A stretch of DNA of 64,000 nt from Manis javanica (Eukaryota; Chordata; Mammalia; Pholidota; Manidae). A program made the position numbers and the translations under genes. Shown here in pieces: positions 36,455-53,804 of the stretch (its first letter is position 1; each line of letters starts with the position of its first letter). The notes under the pieces were generated by a model. It did no database searches. It saw only the letters and a program-made list of their open reading frames with translations, and was not told the origin of the DNA. The stretch spans positions 1,131,001-1,195,000 of the forward strand of contig NC_133167.1 of NCBI RefSeq assembly GCF_040802235.1, given 5' to 3'.

Positions 36455-37540
36455 ACAGACACTTGTTGTTTTCTTTCAAGACACAGCTGTGCTCGGGACC
36501 CATTTTTTTCCTTCCTTGACATTAAATTAGCCTGGCTCCTTTTGCCCACTAGTGCCCCCTTCTGAGCACACACGGTTTCTGCCCACAGAGCATCGGCCAC
36601 GGCTCTGGCTCGGGACTCGCTGCTTCGCCTCTCACCTGGCATCTAAGCCTTGCAGGGCCCCAGGAGGGGTGCTGCAGGCCCCCTGGAGTGCAGGTGGGGA
36701 CACTGAAGCAGACCACCACGAGGTAGTTGCCTGCCTTGGGGCGGGGATCCAGTACCCCATCCAAGCGGCCACACCCTGCAGTCCTGCTCTTCACCACTGG
36801 GCTGGGTGGCAGCGGGTCTGCAGCCACCACCCTTCATGCTCAGCACGCCCTTGAGGGCGGTTCACATCAGGGGGGCAGGAGCCCCGTCTGTGAGGGACGG
36901 CAAGGGGCCTGAGGGCACTCAGTCTGCAAGGGGAAGGCCCCCGATGCAGGAGCTGGACACCCTGCACGCCAGACCTCATCAGATGGTGAAGAAGTTGGTT
37001 GAATGGCTGCAACCAGCTTTTCCTTTAAAATAATAAAAGGTACTCTCTATTTAGACATAGATACTTGTATTTGAACTAGCACCTACCTATAATAAGAAAT
37101 ACATAGGGTTTTGTGGAATTAATGTTTTACACATTGTACTTGGGTGGAAATATGTGACGGGAGATGGATTTCATCCTGTGAGTGCCTGGAGGTTTGGCAG
37201 GCGGTCATTCAAGTGACAGAGGCAATTTCTGCTGAGGAGTGAGATTCACGCTGGTATGTCAGTCAGGAGGGATGGCGTTTAGGAGAGGTACCCTAGGGAC
37301 AAAGGGGACTCTCAGGAGGGCCCAGACACCCCACCGGGCTGGGAGGTACCTGGAAAGGCAGCCGCACCTTGGGGGGTTGCTCTCCCCCCTCCAGCCAGGC
37401 TTCCCCTGCCTATCTGTCCTGTCGCCCCCAATCTGCACCCTCTCTCCAGTGTCCCACGTTGAACTCTGCAGGGGAAGTACTGGGTTAGTTCAGCCAGTCA
37501 CTTTGGGAAAAGCCAATACATTCTTTGTCTCTTTCTTTGC
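36455..37540. other. Intergenic interval between OTOS and COPS9, left part
   Basis: No gene. 36551-36563 reads on the minus strand CAGAAGGGGGCAC, a weaker CTCF-like word just past the OTOS end. 37020-37140 is AT-rich. Overlapping frames at 36550-36900 on both strands are compositional. Confidence 0.45.
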
Positions 37541-37573
37541 CTCCCTTGAGGTAGTTTGAATTTGGTTTCTGTA

Positions 37574-37601
37574 AATAAACTGCCAAAAAAAAAAAAAAAA
37601 A
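37574..37601 (+). other. AATAAA plus 17-A run: possible retroposon tail
   Basis: AATAAA (37574-37579) is followed after 5 nt by a pure run of 17 A's (37585-37601). The upstream body is not recognised and I could not find a convincing matching direct repeat, so a retroposed 3' end is possible but unproven. A transcript 3' end with a genomic A-run is the alternative. Confidence 0.4.
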
Positions 37602-37844
37602 TCCTGATTCGTACAATGGCTGGGCTTGAGGATTGTCTTAAATTCCCACTGGGGACAATTGGGACTGGACCAAACATACCAGACAAAAGACAATACAGCA
37701 GGATTTCAGGGGGGTTAAACTGCACGTTGATTCATGTGCGCATGTGAGCATTTATGTACCACTGGGATTTTCACCTTCCTGGTTAGGGAAAGCCTTCAAT
37801 TCAAGGACAAAGCTCAGCTGCCTCTCTGTGGGCTCCTCCTTCTC

Positions 37845-38790
37845 ACATTCTTTCTAAAATTATAATAAAATACATATAACATAGAATTTACCATCATCTA
37901 TGTTTAAGTGGCATTAGTGCATTCCCAGGGTGTGCAGCCATCACCATCCATCTCAGACTGTCTCATGGTCCCCGCCTGACACTTGGTGCCTGTTAACCAC
38001 TGACTCCCCATTCCCTCCCCCAGCCCCAGTCCCCACGATTACTTTCGTCTGTATGAATCTGACTTTTGGAGCAACATTTGGGTGGAATCATAGAAGATTT
38101 GTCTTTTTGTGGCTGGTTTATTTCACTCAGCATGTCCTCAAGCTTCATCTGTGTTGGAGCAGGGTCAGAATTTCATTCCTTTTTAAGGCTGAATAGTATT
38201 TCACTGTGTGGACAGACAGCACTTTGCTCATCCACTCAAATGTGGAGGGGCATCTGAGCTGCTTCCCTATCTTAGCTACGGTGAACAGTGTTGCTCTGAA
38301 CAGGTGTGTGTTTTCAGCCCTTTGGGGTGCAGACCCGGGGGATGGCTGGGCCACCCGGTGATTAGCTTCCGAGGCCCTCCACACTGTCCTCCAGCCGTGC
38401 ACCCGTGCTGCCGCGCTCCATGTCCCCGCCCGTGCACCAGGTTTGCAGATTCCCCGCCTCCTCCTCGAGACCACGCCGCGCTAGCAGCGGCCCGGCGGGT
38501 GTGGGGTGGCGGCCCCTGGCGTTTGACGAGCGTTTCCCTAACAGCCGGGGATGGTGAGCATCTTTCCACGGGCTTAGTGGCCACTCGTGGGTCCGCTTCG
38601 GAGAAACGTCCCTGAGCCCTTCGCCCAGTTTTGACTCGGCACGTTTGTCTGGCTGCTGAGGTCTTCGGTTCTCTCTCCGGACATCGGCCCCGTGCCAGAC
38701 ACACACCACCCGGAGGTATTTTCTCCCGTCTGTGGGCTGACTCTTCTCTCTGTCCGTTCGCTTCCGTGTTGGGCGTTCTGGGGCACCTCC
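37845..38790 (-). mobile_element. L1 3'-region remnant, antisense, turning CpG-rich toward COPS9
   Basis: 37850-38290 reads as a reverse-complemented L1 3' end ('aacatagaatttaccatcat', 'aggctgaatagtatttcact', 'tttgctcatccactcaaatg'). 38290-38790 continues in register ('ggtgagcatctttccacgg', 'ttcgcccagttttgactcgg', 'ggtattttctcccgtctgtg') but with many G/C replacements and CpGs compared with ordinary L1s. It ends about 220 bp before the COPS9 start codon. Confidence 0.8.
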
Positions 38791-38799
38791 GTGCGCAGG

Positions 38800-43728
<4,929 letters not shown>

Positions 43729-43911
43729 GTTGCTGTCCCGCGGCGCCTGTGTCCCGTAGCGGTGCAGAGCTCCCGGAAGGACAATTCAGATGGCTCTAAG
43801 GAACTGTGAAGTCAATTTAAACTAGGAGATGGTTAATCAGGAAAGGTGGTTTTGACGATTGGTATGAGGCCTATTAATCTGTGAATGTGACTGGCTTTTG
43901 TCCTTGCTTCA

Positions 43912-43917
43912 ATTAAA
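43912..43917 (+). terminator. COPS9: Proximal COPS9 poly(A) signal (ATTAAA)
   Basis: ATTAAA variant hexamer 184 bp after the COPS9 stop codon, within 'cttcaattaaaaaaa'. A T-rich stretch (accttttcagg) follows. It would give a compact mRNA of about 450 nt before the tail. Confidence 0.6.
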
Positions 43918-43929
43918 AAAAGGGGATGT

Positions 43930-46900
43930 CACCTTTTCAGGGTAGCTAATTCTTGCCATTTTGAATGGACATTACGGTTGCTCTGAGTCTGTGCATGCGT
44001 GTGTGGGCACGCTGAGAGAGAGACCCGTTGGCCAGCATAGAGAAGCACGTAGGGCCCTTTTGTCAGTATTAAGTAGTCCGGAACCTTCCAGCCTGCTAGG
44101 TGGTATTTGTGTCAGGCCAGTGAGCTGAGGGCTCCTGCAGGCAGCCCCAGTAGCAGTCTTAGACCCTTGACTCTGGGTCACCCTTACCCTGTGGGCAGAT
44201 GCCCACCTGTGTCTTCACAGAACCCTTGCGGCTTGTCAGTGTCATGAGGCCATGACAGAATGTCCACCACCTCCTCTTAATGACCTCCCTGGGCCCTCGC
44301 TGCCCCCCACACCCCCACCCCTGCCCGGAGCAGTATGTACCTCAGGCTGCAGCCTCTGCTGACCTCCTACCTGGGCCGATGCCTCTGGCTAGACTTTGGC
44401 TGTTGTCAGTCATGTTTTCGCTGATAGTGAAAAAACATAACGTTTTCTCACTTTTTGTGCCCGTTGCCTTGATCATAGAGACCTGTATGCCAATCTGTGC
44501 TACATTTAGAAAGCCCACTCTGGGAGGAAGTCAGGCCACATGCTCAGCGATGGCCACGGTGCAGAAATCAGGAAGGAAGCCTAGCTCTGGCTGGATGCCA
44601 GCCAGCTGCCCGGAGAAGAATGAGCTGTGGGTGAGGGAGACCTCAGGAGGCTTGGAGAGGACTGGAGGGAGAAAAGGCAGCATTCGGCATCAGGAATGTG
44701 CTGGGAGGCCTCGGAGGGTCAGGCAAGCCGACAGCGGGCCCTGGACTCGAGGACCCTGCATGTAGGCCACCTGTCGCCCTGCCCTTTGGCCTCTGTGCCC
44801 CTCGGCCTGTGTGCCCCATGCACGCACTCTTCAGAAGGCCCCTCTGTTAGCAGTCCCCTGCCCGGGCCTGTTTGCCATGGCCACACTTTGGGCTGGGGAA
44901 GAAGGTGACAGCACCCATTCAAACCCCCTGCGTGGGGGCGGAGCCTTTCTATGGCAGGGAAGGCACCCAGTGGGTGACCGCTCAACGGCTGTGATGGGTT
45001 AGTTGGAGAATATTTTCCACCAACATTAAGTGTTTTGGGATCCTTGTTAAGCTGCTGGTTTCCAGGAGTGAGAATACTGAGAAGGGCCCTTTCTAAGCTG
45101 TGGCAGCCACACGGCTAATACGGGTTTGGTTCTTGAGTATGGGTTTGGCGAGGTATGGAGAATAAATGGTTTCAGTGTTCCAGTCAAAGCCTTGGAAGGA
45201 ACCACCTGCTTCCCTGCCCTGGCTTCTGGCCGGGGAGGCCTCCATCACATGCTCTGCCTCCACGCTGGTCTGGCCGTGCGAGCAGAAGATGCTTGCGGCC
45301 TGTGTCAGGGCTCAGGAACCTGAAGGAGACAGGCCTCCGAGCTCTCGGACGGACACTGAGCAGCTGGCTTGGGGCACTTCCAAAATAAGCCACATTCTTA
45401 AAAGAAAGCGTCACCAAGTTTAGAAATGCTGCTCCCGTGAGAAGCTGCTCTGTCCCCCGGGGCCAGATGCAGGCACTCGGGAGCGAGGCCTCGCCTCCCA
45501 CCAGTGGGACCTGCGGAGTCTCGCCGAGTTCAGGCCCGAGTGCCTGCGCAGGGCTGTCTGTGGCCTCCCTGGACAGCACCCAGAGGAGAGGCAGGGCTCC
45601 TGCACGTCTTCTCCTGCATGTCAGCAGGGTCTGCTGGGCGGGCCTAGCCCGCTGTGACATCTGGGTGCCCGTGTTTTGTGTGAGTAACTGTTACCTCCAG
45701 CGAGTCACAAATAAAGTGTAAGTGTGGTTTAAATGGCTTTTGTCACTGTGTTATTCTTGAGGGCATGTGATTGCGTGGGAACGGTGAGGGCTCTAATCAG
45801 GTGTTTGTCCCTTAGACAGGGGCGGTGGCATGCAGCCCAGGACGGTCACTTGTAGGGTGACTGCCCTGGAGGCCCAGCTTGTCCCTTTGTCCCCATTAAG
45901 TGAAGTGTCACATCAGAATCATGGGCACGGGGTGCTGAGAAGACCATTGACAGAAGAACCAATGGCCCATGGCAGTAAATGAACACTTACAGGTTCCCCA
46001 AGTGACAAGAAGTTGGTAAAATGGCAGTTAAGACAACAAGACCTCCCTTTACTTGCCAGAGAGGCAGACAGTTTGAGAGGGAGGGCCACCCCTTGCTGGT
46101 GGGGTGGGGAGGACCCCCATTTGCTGCGGTGATGAAATAAGCTCATGTGCCCTGTACACAGTGGGTATTTGTTGGAGTAGTTTTTCCTAACAGTAAAAAA
46201 AACCATGGAGACAAGATGAATGTCCCCCAGCTGAGAAAGGGATGGTGCGTGCATGCTGAGGGGGTCTGGCAGCCCCTAGACAGAGTGGCTGCAGCTTTGA
46301 CTGGAGAGGAGATTCCACAGGTCCTGTGGACGGGACGGTGAGGCACAGAGAGGCGGGTGCTGTTACCTGCCAGGTTTGCACCTGTTTGTCTATTAATACC
46401 TATGATTTTCCTTTGTTGTGTGTATATATAGATCTGTACTTTTGGGGAGTCTGTATGTGGTGTGTACGTGTACATAGCCTTGCATACCTCCTCCTACACA
46501 CCACGTAAGCCCCTGGTTACGGTAACACGTGTGTGTATGTGATCATATGTATGTGTGTGTGAACGCTTCACAAAGGACAGCTCACAGCCCCGCAGGGCAG
46601 GACGGTTAAATGAGCCTGAGAAAACAGTGAAAGGTGTGAAGGCAGGTGGCAGGCCCTTCTCCAGAGGAATAGGAAGGGGAGCGTCAGGAGAGGGCGAGGG
46701 GTCCCTGCAGTGGGGCGGCGAGGGAGCTGGGGTCTGGGGGGTGCCCGGGCGGCTCTCTTCCTGTGTTCCGGGTCTGCCCCAAGCTGCTGCTCTACGACAG
46801 GGTCTTTGGCTCTCTTCGCAGCAGAAGCAGAGGAGGAAGGCCTGGCCTTCAAGGTCAAGGACCATCAAGTCCCACAACTTCAAGGGAGGGATCGATGTAA

Positions 46901-47610
46901 CTGCTGAATCCCCTGAGTCTGGAGAGATTGCCGTTGTCAGGGCCTGGCCAAGGCCGTCAGGCAGGTTGGGAGTTGGCCTGACGGAGGTGCCCTGGGCTCA
47001 GACATGGGCCCTGTCTTCTGAGCTGGAATTTGCCCTCCTGGCAATATTTTCTGCTCAGCTGAGAATCTATGTTGTAGCAATACAGGGATGAATTTGTACG
47101 ATTTGAATCACTTGTGGGCTGGTGGGTTGAGGTTTTCTGAAGGAAGGGACCTGTGTGGGGACCCAGGATGATTTCTCCCAGCTAGCAGTCCTTGGATGGT
47201 GCTGTTGATTTGGATTTGTTTTTCCTTTTTTCCTTTTGACTCAATTTTGATTTTATTTTGCTGAGGCTGAATTTATCCTGTCTCTTGGAAGGCTCACTCT
47301 GTCCCCACCTGTGCCAAGGGCAACTAAGTAAATGCTGAAAGAACCTGCTGGAACTTTTGCTAGAGACAGGAAGACCACCACGCCTGCCATGGAAATAATA
47401 TTTGAAACTGTGAGCTGTATTTTCTCTCAGCATCTTGCGGATGATCATAGTAATCCCAAAAGATGCCATTCATCGAAAGCCGGCCTGGAACGTAGCGTGC
47501 ATATTTGATAAGAGTCACCAGGGCCTCCCAGAGGAGCAGGAGCTCAGCTTGCAGGTGAAGGCTCGTCAAGCTGATGAACCGGCGCGTTCAAGCAGTGGAG
47601 GATTTCTCAG
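43930..47610. other. Intergenic DNA downstream of COPS9
   Basis: No gene or olfactory-receptor frame recognised; frames are short and compositional. 46395-46560 has TG/TATG-rich low-complexity patches. 47200-47260 is T-rich. Confidence 0.5.
45710..45715 (+). terminator. Possible distal poly(A) signal
   Basis: AATAAA followed closely by a GT/T-rich element (gtgtaagtgtggtttaaatgg, ttttgtcactgtgtt), a textbook cleavage context about 2 kb beyond the COPS9 stop. It could end a long COPS9 3' UTR or an unannotated transcript. No direct evidence for either. Confidence 0.35.
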
Positions 47611-47614
47611 CGGC

Positions 47615-48095
47615 GAAAGCAAGTGAGCTACCGAGCCATGAAGACGCAGGGCGGAGAATTACATGCATGTGACTAAGTGAAAGAAAGCAGCCTGGAAAGG
47701 CTACCTACTGTAGGATCCCAACTATGTGACATTTGGGAAGAGGGAGAACTGTGGAGAGAGTAAAAAGATAAGTGGTTGTCAAAAGTTTGGGGGTGGGGAA
47801 GGATGAAAGGTGGAGCACAGATATGTCGGGCAGTGGGAATACTCTGTGTGACGCCTTGAGGGACGCATGTCATCGTACGCTTGTCCAAATCCATAGGAGG
47901 TCCAGCGCCAGGAGTGACCCTAGTGCAAACTGTGGACTCTGGACCAGTTGTGACAAATGTCCCGTCTGGTGGGCGAAGCTGACAGTGCAGGAGTCTGTGC
48001 AGGAAGGGCAGGGGGTCCAAGGAAAATCTCTGTACCTTCTGCTCAATTTTGCTGTGAACCAAAAACTGCTTTAAAATACAAAGTTTATTTTGAAG
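47615..48095 (+). mobile_element. Old L1 3' end, sense
   Basis: Keeps the order of an L1M 3' UTR: 'gtgactaagtgaaagaaagc', 'ggctacctactgtaggatcc', 'agtaaaaagataagtggttg', 'cttgtccaaatccataggag', then 'tcaattttgctgtgaaccaa' and 'aactgctttaaaatacaaag'. It abuts an L1 in the opposite direction. Order and polarity make these two separate insertions, not a twin-primed inversion. Confidence 0.85.
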
Positions 48096-48099
48096 AGGG

Positions 48100-51000
48100 G
48101 CATGAAGAAACTTTAGAATCAGTTTGTCCATGTCCACAAAATAACTTGCTGGGATTTTGCTTGGAATGGCATTGATGCCACAGGCCTAGTTGGGAAGAAC
48201 TGACATCGTGATATTGAGTCTTCTACCAGGAACATGGGACGCCGTCCATTTGTTTACTTGATTTTTGTCAAGAGTTTTTTAGTTTTTCCCATATAGATCT
48301 TGTATATATTGTGTTACTTTATACCTAAATATTTCATTTTGGAGGGGGTGTTAATGTAAAGGTGTTATTTTAAATTTCAAATTTCATTTGTTAATTGTTG
48401 GTATATAGAAAATCAATTTTTTTATGGTAATCTTGCATCCTGCAACTTTGCTATTGTTGCTTATTAATTCCAAGAGTTTCTTTGTTGATTTGTTTGGATT
48501 TTCTACATAGGTGATCATGTCATCTGTGAACAAAGACAGTTTCATTTCTTCCTTCCCAGCCAGGATACCTTTTGTTTCCTGTTGTCTCACTGAATTAACT
48601 GGGGCTTCCAGTAAGACGTTAGAAGGGCGGTGACAATGCTTGCCTCGCTCCCGCCCGATCTCCGTGGGAAAGCGTCATGTCTCACATGTTGAGTGTGAAC
48701 TAGCGGCAGTTACCCTGCAAATACTCTCCATCAGGTGGAGGGAGTTCTCTCTCCTAGTTCACTGGTGATTTTATCACGAATCGATGCTGGATTTTGTCAG
48801 ATGCTTTTTTACATCTGTTGATATGCTCATATGACTTTGTCTTTTGCCTGTTGATGTGACAGATTGTATTAATTGACTTTAGAATGTTTAACCAGCCTTG
48901 CATACCCGGGGCAAATCCAGCGTGCTCATGATGTATAATTCTTATACATTGTTGGATTCAGTATGCTAGTATTTTGCTGAGGATTCTTTTATCTTTGTTC
49001 ATGAGAGGTATTGATCTGTAGTTTTCTTGTAATGGTTTAATCTGGTTTTGATATTAGAGTAATGCTGGCCTCATACATGATGTTTGGAAGTATTCTCTCT
49101 GCTTCTATTACCCATAAAGGACTGTAGAGAATTGTTACAATTAATTCCTCAAATGTTTGGTAGAATTCACCAGTGAACTTATCTGGCCTTGGTACTTTCT
49201 GCTTTGGAAGGTTATTATTGTTTTCAGTTTCTTTAAAAGACACAGGTGTATCCACATTATCAATTTCTTCTTGTGTGGGTTTTGGCAGACTGTACCTTTC
49301 AAGGAATTGGTCTGCTCCATCTAGGTCACTAAATTACTTGGCATAGAGTTGTCTTCATATTCTTTTAATGTCTCTGGAGCCTCCTGTATGTCTCCTTTGT
49401 TATTTCTGGTAAGTACCTCTCAGTTTTTCTCAGCCTGGCTAGCTTATCAATTTTATTGATCCTTTCAAAGTGCCAATTTTTGGTTTGCTTGATTTACTCT
49501 ATTGTGTTCTGTTTTTAATTTCGTTAATTTCTGCTACAATTTTTCTTTCTTTCCTCCTGCTTACTTTGGATTTAATTTGCTCTTCTTTTTCTGTTTTTCC
49601 TAAGGTGGAACCATACATGACTGATTGTAGATTTTCCTTGTATTCTGATACATCCAATGCTGTAACTTTTCCTCTAAGCAGTGTTTTCACTGCACCCTAC
49701 AAATTTAGTTCAAAATATACTTAAATTTCTCTTGAGATTTCTTCTTTGACCCTTATGTTATTTAGAGGTTTGTTGTTTAATATCCATGTATTTGGGGGAT
49801 TTTCCAGCTCTTTCTGTTACTGATTTCTATTGTTTACTTCATTGTGAGTTGTAGGCAGAAATTATATGGTTTCTGTTATTTTAAATTTGTTAAGGTGTGT
49901 TTCATAGCCCTCGATGCGGTCTATCTTGGTGAATGTTCCAAGCAAGTTTGAGAGTTATGTATCTTCTACCGTTGTCAGATGAAGTGTTCTACAGATGCCC
50001 ATCGTGCCAACTGACCGATAGTGTTGTTGAGTTTAACTGTGCCCTTACTGATTTTCTGCCAGTTGGGTACGTGCATTTCTAATAGAGGTGTGTTGAATTC
50101 AGTAATCATAATAATGGATTCGTCTGTGTCTCATGACAGTTCTACCAGTTTTTGCCGCATGCACGTTGATGCTCTGCTCTTTGTTGAATTCATATTAAAG
50201 ATTGTTATGTCTTTCTAGAGAATTGACGCCCTTATGATTACGTAGTTCCTCTCTGTCCTTGGTAACTTCCTCGCATTGAAGTCAGCTCTGTTTGAAATTA
50301 ATGCAGCTACTCTCACTTTTCTTTTGATTGATGTTAGCATGGATTATCTTTTTCCATCCATTTAATTTTAGTCCATATTTTAAATGGGTCTTTTGCAGCA
50401 AGATATAATTGGGTTTCACTTTAATCCACTCCAATGTCTATACTTCAATTGGTGCATTTAGACCACTGATGCTCAAACTGATTAGTGACAATATTTGGAC
50501 TGACATCTACCAGATTGTTACTGTTTTCTATTGTTGCGCTTGTTCTTTGTGCCAATTTTTGTCTTCCACTCTTTTTTTAAGTATCAGGTTTATTTCTTTT
50601 TTAAAACTTTTTTTTTAGTAGTTTTCCTAAAATTTTCAGTACCCATTTACAACTAATGGAAGTCCACTTTTAAATAACACAATACTGCTTCATGGGTACT
50701 GAATACTGAGTACTCTAAGAACTCAATGATCCTAATTGCTCCTTCCCATCGTTTGTATTTTTGTTGCCATTCATTTCGCATATACATAAGCAAGTATATA
50801 GATATATGCAGATATATGTAATTGAATACATTGTTGCTATTAGTTCTTTTTTTAAAAATGTTATCTGTTAGGTCAGTTTAAGGAAAAGAAAAATAAAAGT
50901 TCTTATTTACCTTCACTGATTCCTTTTCTAGCGGTTTTCCTTTGTGTAGATCTGGGTTTCTGTCTCACATATTTTTTTTTCTCACTAAACTCCTTTTAAC

Positions 51001-51359
51001 ACTTATTGCATAAACAGGTCTACTGGCATGGAATTCCTTCAATTTTTGTTCATCTGAGAAAGTTTATTTCTCCTTCACTTTTGAAGGACAGTTTCACAGG
51101 GTACAGAATTCTAGGTTGGTAGGTTTTTTCTCTCAACACTAAATATTTCACTCCAGTTTCTTCTTGCTTGAATGTAATTCTCATCTGTTCTTTTATAGGT
51201 AAGGTGTTTTTTTCTTCCCCTTTGACTTTTTCCTCCTGTCCCTGTAGCTTCTTTCAGGGGTTTTCCCCCTGTATTTTTGATTCTGAGTATGATATGCCTA
51301 GGTAGTTTTAAAAATCACGCTTAGTGTTCTCCGATCTTCCCGGATCTGTGGTTGGTGAC
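48100..51359 (-). mobile_element. L1 antisense: ORF2 and upstream part
   Basis: The minus strand carries L1 ORF2 from its C-terminal side (48100) toward the reverse transcriptase and endonuclease. Short minus frames preserve recognisable protein, for example FTDDMITYVENPNKSTKKLL (48384-48590, reverse-transcriptase catalytic box with FTDD for FADD) and KFTGEFYQTFEELI (49037-49255). The copy is frame-shifted and stopped throughout. It continues at 51699 after an LTR insertion. Confidence 0.9.
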
Positions 51360-51698
51360 TGCTATGGACTGAATACTTGTAACTCCCCAAATTCATATGT
51401 TGAGCTCCTGGTTCCCAATATGATGATGTTTAGAGATTGGTATTCTGGGGGGTACTGAGGTCATGAGTGTGGAGCTCTCATGAAGGGATAGGCGCCCTTA
51501 TAGGAGACCTGAAAGCTCCCCTCCGCGCTCAGTCTTCCGTGTGAGCACACCAGGAAGACGGCTGTCTGCACCAGGAGGAGTGCCCTCGCCAGGCACTGCA
51601 TCTTCTACTTCCCCTCCTCCAGAACTGTGAAAAATTAATGTTTGTTGTTTAAACTATCTAGTGTATGGAATTTGTGTTACAGCAGCTGAAGTGACTAA
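51360..51698 (+). mobile_element. MST/MLT1-type LTR (ERVL-MaLR), solo
   Basis: Starts TGCTATGGACTGAATACTTG, continues 'ccaaattcatatgttgagct', 'ggtcatgagtgtggagctct', 'ctccagaactgtgaaaaatt' and 'tttgttgtttaaactatcta', the standard MaLR LTR order. It interrupts the antisense L1, whose text resumes directly after it. The flanks gtgac / gtgcc may be a 5-bp target duplication. No internal region remains; an eroded fossil of early placental age. Confidence 0.88.
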
Positions 51699-52680
51699 GT
51701 GCCTGACATTAATGTGGGGGAAATTCTTAGTCATTATTATTTCAAATATTTCTTCTGCTCCTTTCTCTTTTCTTCTTCTGGTAGTTTATTATACATATAT
51801 TATACCTTTTGTAGTTGTCTCACAGTTCTTGGATATTCTGGGGGATCTTTCTTCAGTTTTATTTTTCCTCTTTGCTTTTCAGTTTTGGGAGTTTCTGTCC
51901 TTACGTCTTCAGGCTCAGAGATTGTTTCCTGCCCTTGTCCAGTCTACTGAAAAGCCCACTGAAGACAGTCTTTATTTCTGTTAGTGTTTTTTATCTCTAG
52001 CATTTCTTTTGGTTCTTTCTGAGAATTTCTCTCGCTGCTTGCACTGCCCGTCTGGTTCTGGACGCTGTCTACTTTATCCATCAGAGCCCTTAGCATATTG
52101 ATCAGTCGTTTGAGATTTCTGGTCTTTTAACTTCAGGATCGCTGCATATCGGAGTCTGGTTCTGATGTCTGCTCACTTTGTGTAAAATGCTTTTATATCT
52201 CAGTGTGCCTTGTGACTCTTCCCTGATCGCTGGACGTGCTGTACTGGGTAAAAGGATAAGCAGGCGGGGAGTGATGTGAGGTGCGAGGCAGGGGAGGTGT
52301 CTGGAGTCCTGTGATTGCGTCTGTCTTTAGTGAGCCTGTGGCCCCTGGACTGTGAACCTCACATGTGCCTCTCAGTCGTTCTGTTTTCACACACATCTGT
52401 TAGGTGGTGCAGTGTGGCTGGACCAGGCTGGAGGGGGTATTCCATCTCCCATGTAGAAACCTAGAGCCAACTGGAATGGGCGTCTCCCTTCCCCCAGGCC
52501 AGTTCTGTTCTTCATGATACTTCGTCCGATTAGACTGGTTGGATCGTTTCTCCTGAGGGCAGATCTTATGAAGGAGAAGAGAAGGTTCTGGCACATTTCA
52601 GAATGGTTACCTTCCCCTCTCCTTGCCTGAAGCACCACGGCATTTTTTTCCAGTATTCATGTGAGAACCTGGTAGAGTCT
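51699..52680 (-). mobile_element. Continuation of the antisense L1 (5' side)
   Basis: After the LTR the L1 wording resumes ('gaaattcttagtcattatta', 'ttcaaatatttcttctgctcc', 'atttcttttggttctttctg', 'gcatatcggagtctggttct'), matching the antisense 5' part of old L1M elements. The boundary to the right is indistinct. Confidence 0.65.
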
Positions 52681-53070
52681 AGAAGGTAAAACTCCCCAAA
52701 GTGTGGGGGCCCCCTGAGGACTGGGTTCCCCAGAGCTTTTATGTCTCAGACTTGTCCACACTAAGCCTCCAGTGACTCAGCAGGTATGGTTCAGGCTTAC
52801 CTACCTGGTGCTGGTTCCCACAGAAGTTTCAGCTCACAAGTTTCTGCTCCGGTAAGTGGTGATTCTCTGTATTCTTCTGTCTCTCCAACTTTGGGAGCCG
52901 CAGTTTGCCCTGTGACCTCGCCCCTCTGATGGATCTAAGAAGAGCCGTTGCTTTTTCAGGTGGTCCAGGTTTTTACTTGTTAGGATGGAGTGGTGACTTA
53001 ATGAACCGCTCACTGCTGGACCAGAAACCCAGAAGTCTTCATAACCATTTTTATTTCCTCCTTTTCACTT
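52681..53070. other. Unresolved stretch between L1 blocks
   Basis: No gene recognised; possibly further eroded L1 (text near 52990-53060). No coding evidence. Confidence 0.35.
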
Positions 53071-53804
53071 CCCTGGTCCTCTTTAGGCAACCACTGACTT
53101 GTTTTCTATATAGATCATTTTATATTTGCTAGAGTTTTATATAAATTGAATCATACAGTACACTTGACCCTTGAACAATGCACGGTTAGGGGCTCTGACC
53201 CCCTGTGCAGTTGAAAATCCATATACAACTTTTGGTTTCCCCAGAACCTAACTACTAATAGCCTGCTATTGACTGGAAGCCTTACCAATATCACAATCAG
53301 TCAATGAACACACATTTTGTATATGTATTATACAAATACACATATTGTATTCTTGCAATGAAGTAAGCTAGAAAAAAGAAAATGTTTTTCCAAATTGTCA
53401 CAAGTCTCCAAAAATTTTCCATTGTATTTATTGAAAAAAATATGCATGTAAATGAACCTGCACAATTCAAACCTGTGTTGTTCATGGGTTAACTTTACAT
53501 ACTCATTTTCTGCCTGGCTTTTTGAGTTCAGCATGCTGATTCTGAGACCCATCCCTGTTGTGTGTATCAGCAGCTCATTAATTTTTATTACTGGTTGAGT
53601 ACATTGAATGTTTATACTGTAAACTGTTTATGCATCTGTTCTGTTGATGTGCTTGGGCTGTTTTCCCATTCTTGCAGTATTACAAATGTGGATGCTCTGA
53701 ACATTCATGTACAAGTCTTTGTATGGACATGTGCTATCATTTCTATTGGGTGAATATCTAGGAGTGGATTGGCTAGGTCATACGGTAGGTATATGTTTAA
53801 CTTA
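53071..53804 (-). mobile_element. Older L1 3' region, antisense, part 1 (host of two insertions)
   Basis: 'ttatataaattgaatcatac', then after a DNA transposon 'cattttctgcctggcttttt', 'tcagcagctcattaattttt', 'gtacaagtctttgtatggac' and 'gtgaatatctaggagtggat'. This is the reverse complement of an L1MA/L1M 3' region. The same element resumes at 54885. Confidence 0.85.
53161..53495 (+). mobile_element. Tigger-type (MER28/Tigger2-like) DNA transposon
   Basis: Ends are inverted repeats: left 'cttgacccttgaacaatgc', right 'gtgttgttcatgggttaa'. TA dinucleotides flank both ends (53159-53160, 53496-53497). The interior contains the family's words 'ccagaacctaactactaata', 'gcctgctattgactggaag' and 'atgtttttccaaattgtcac'. 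About 335 bp, non-autonomous, no transposase. It inserted into the older L1. Confidence 0.88.

Noticed and set aside
43929-45715. A long COPS9 3' UTR reaching the AATAAA at 45710
   Set aside because: An earlier ATTAAA at 43912 already gives a compact mRNA, and nothing in the intervening 1.8 kb argues for transcription. Listed only as a possible poly(A) signal.
47615-51359. Twin-priming inversion of a single L1
   Set aside because: In twin priming the inverted 5' part precedes the sense 3' part. Here a sense 3' end precedes an antisense ORF2, so two separate elements are more likely.
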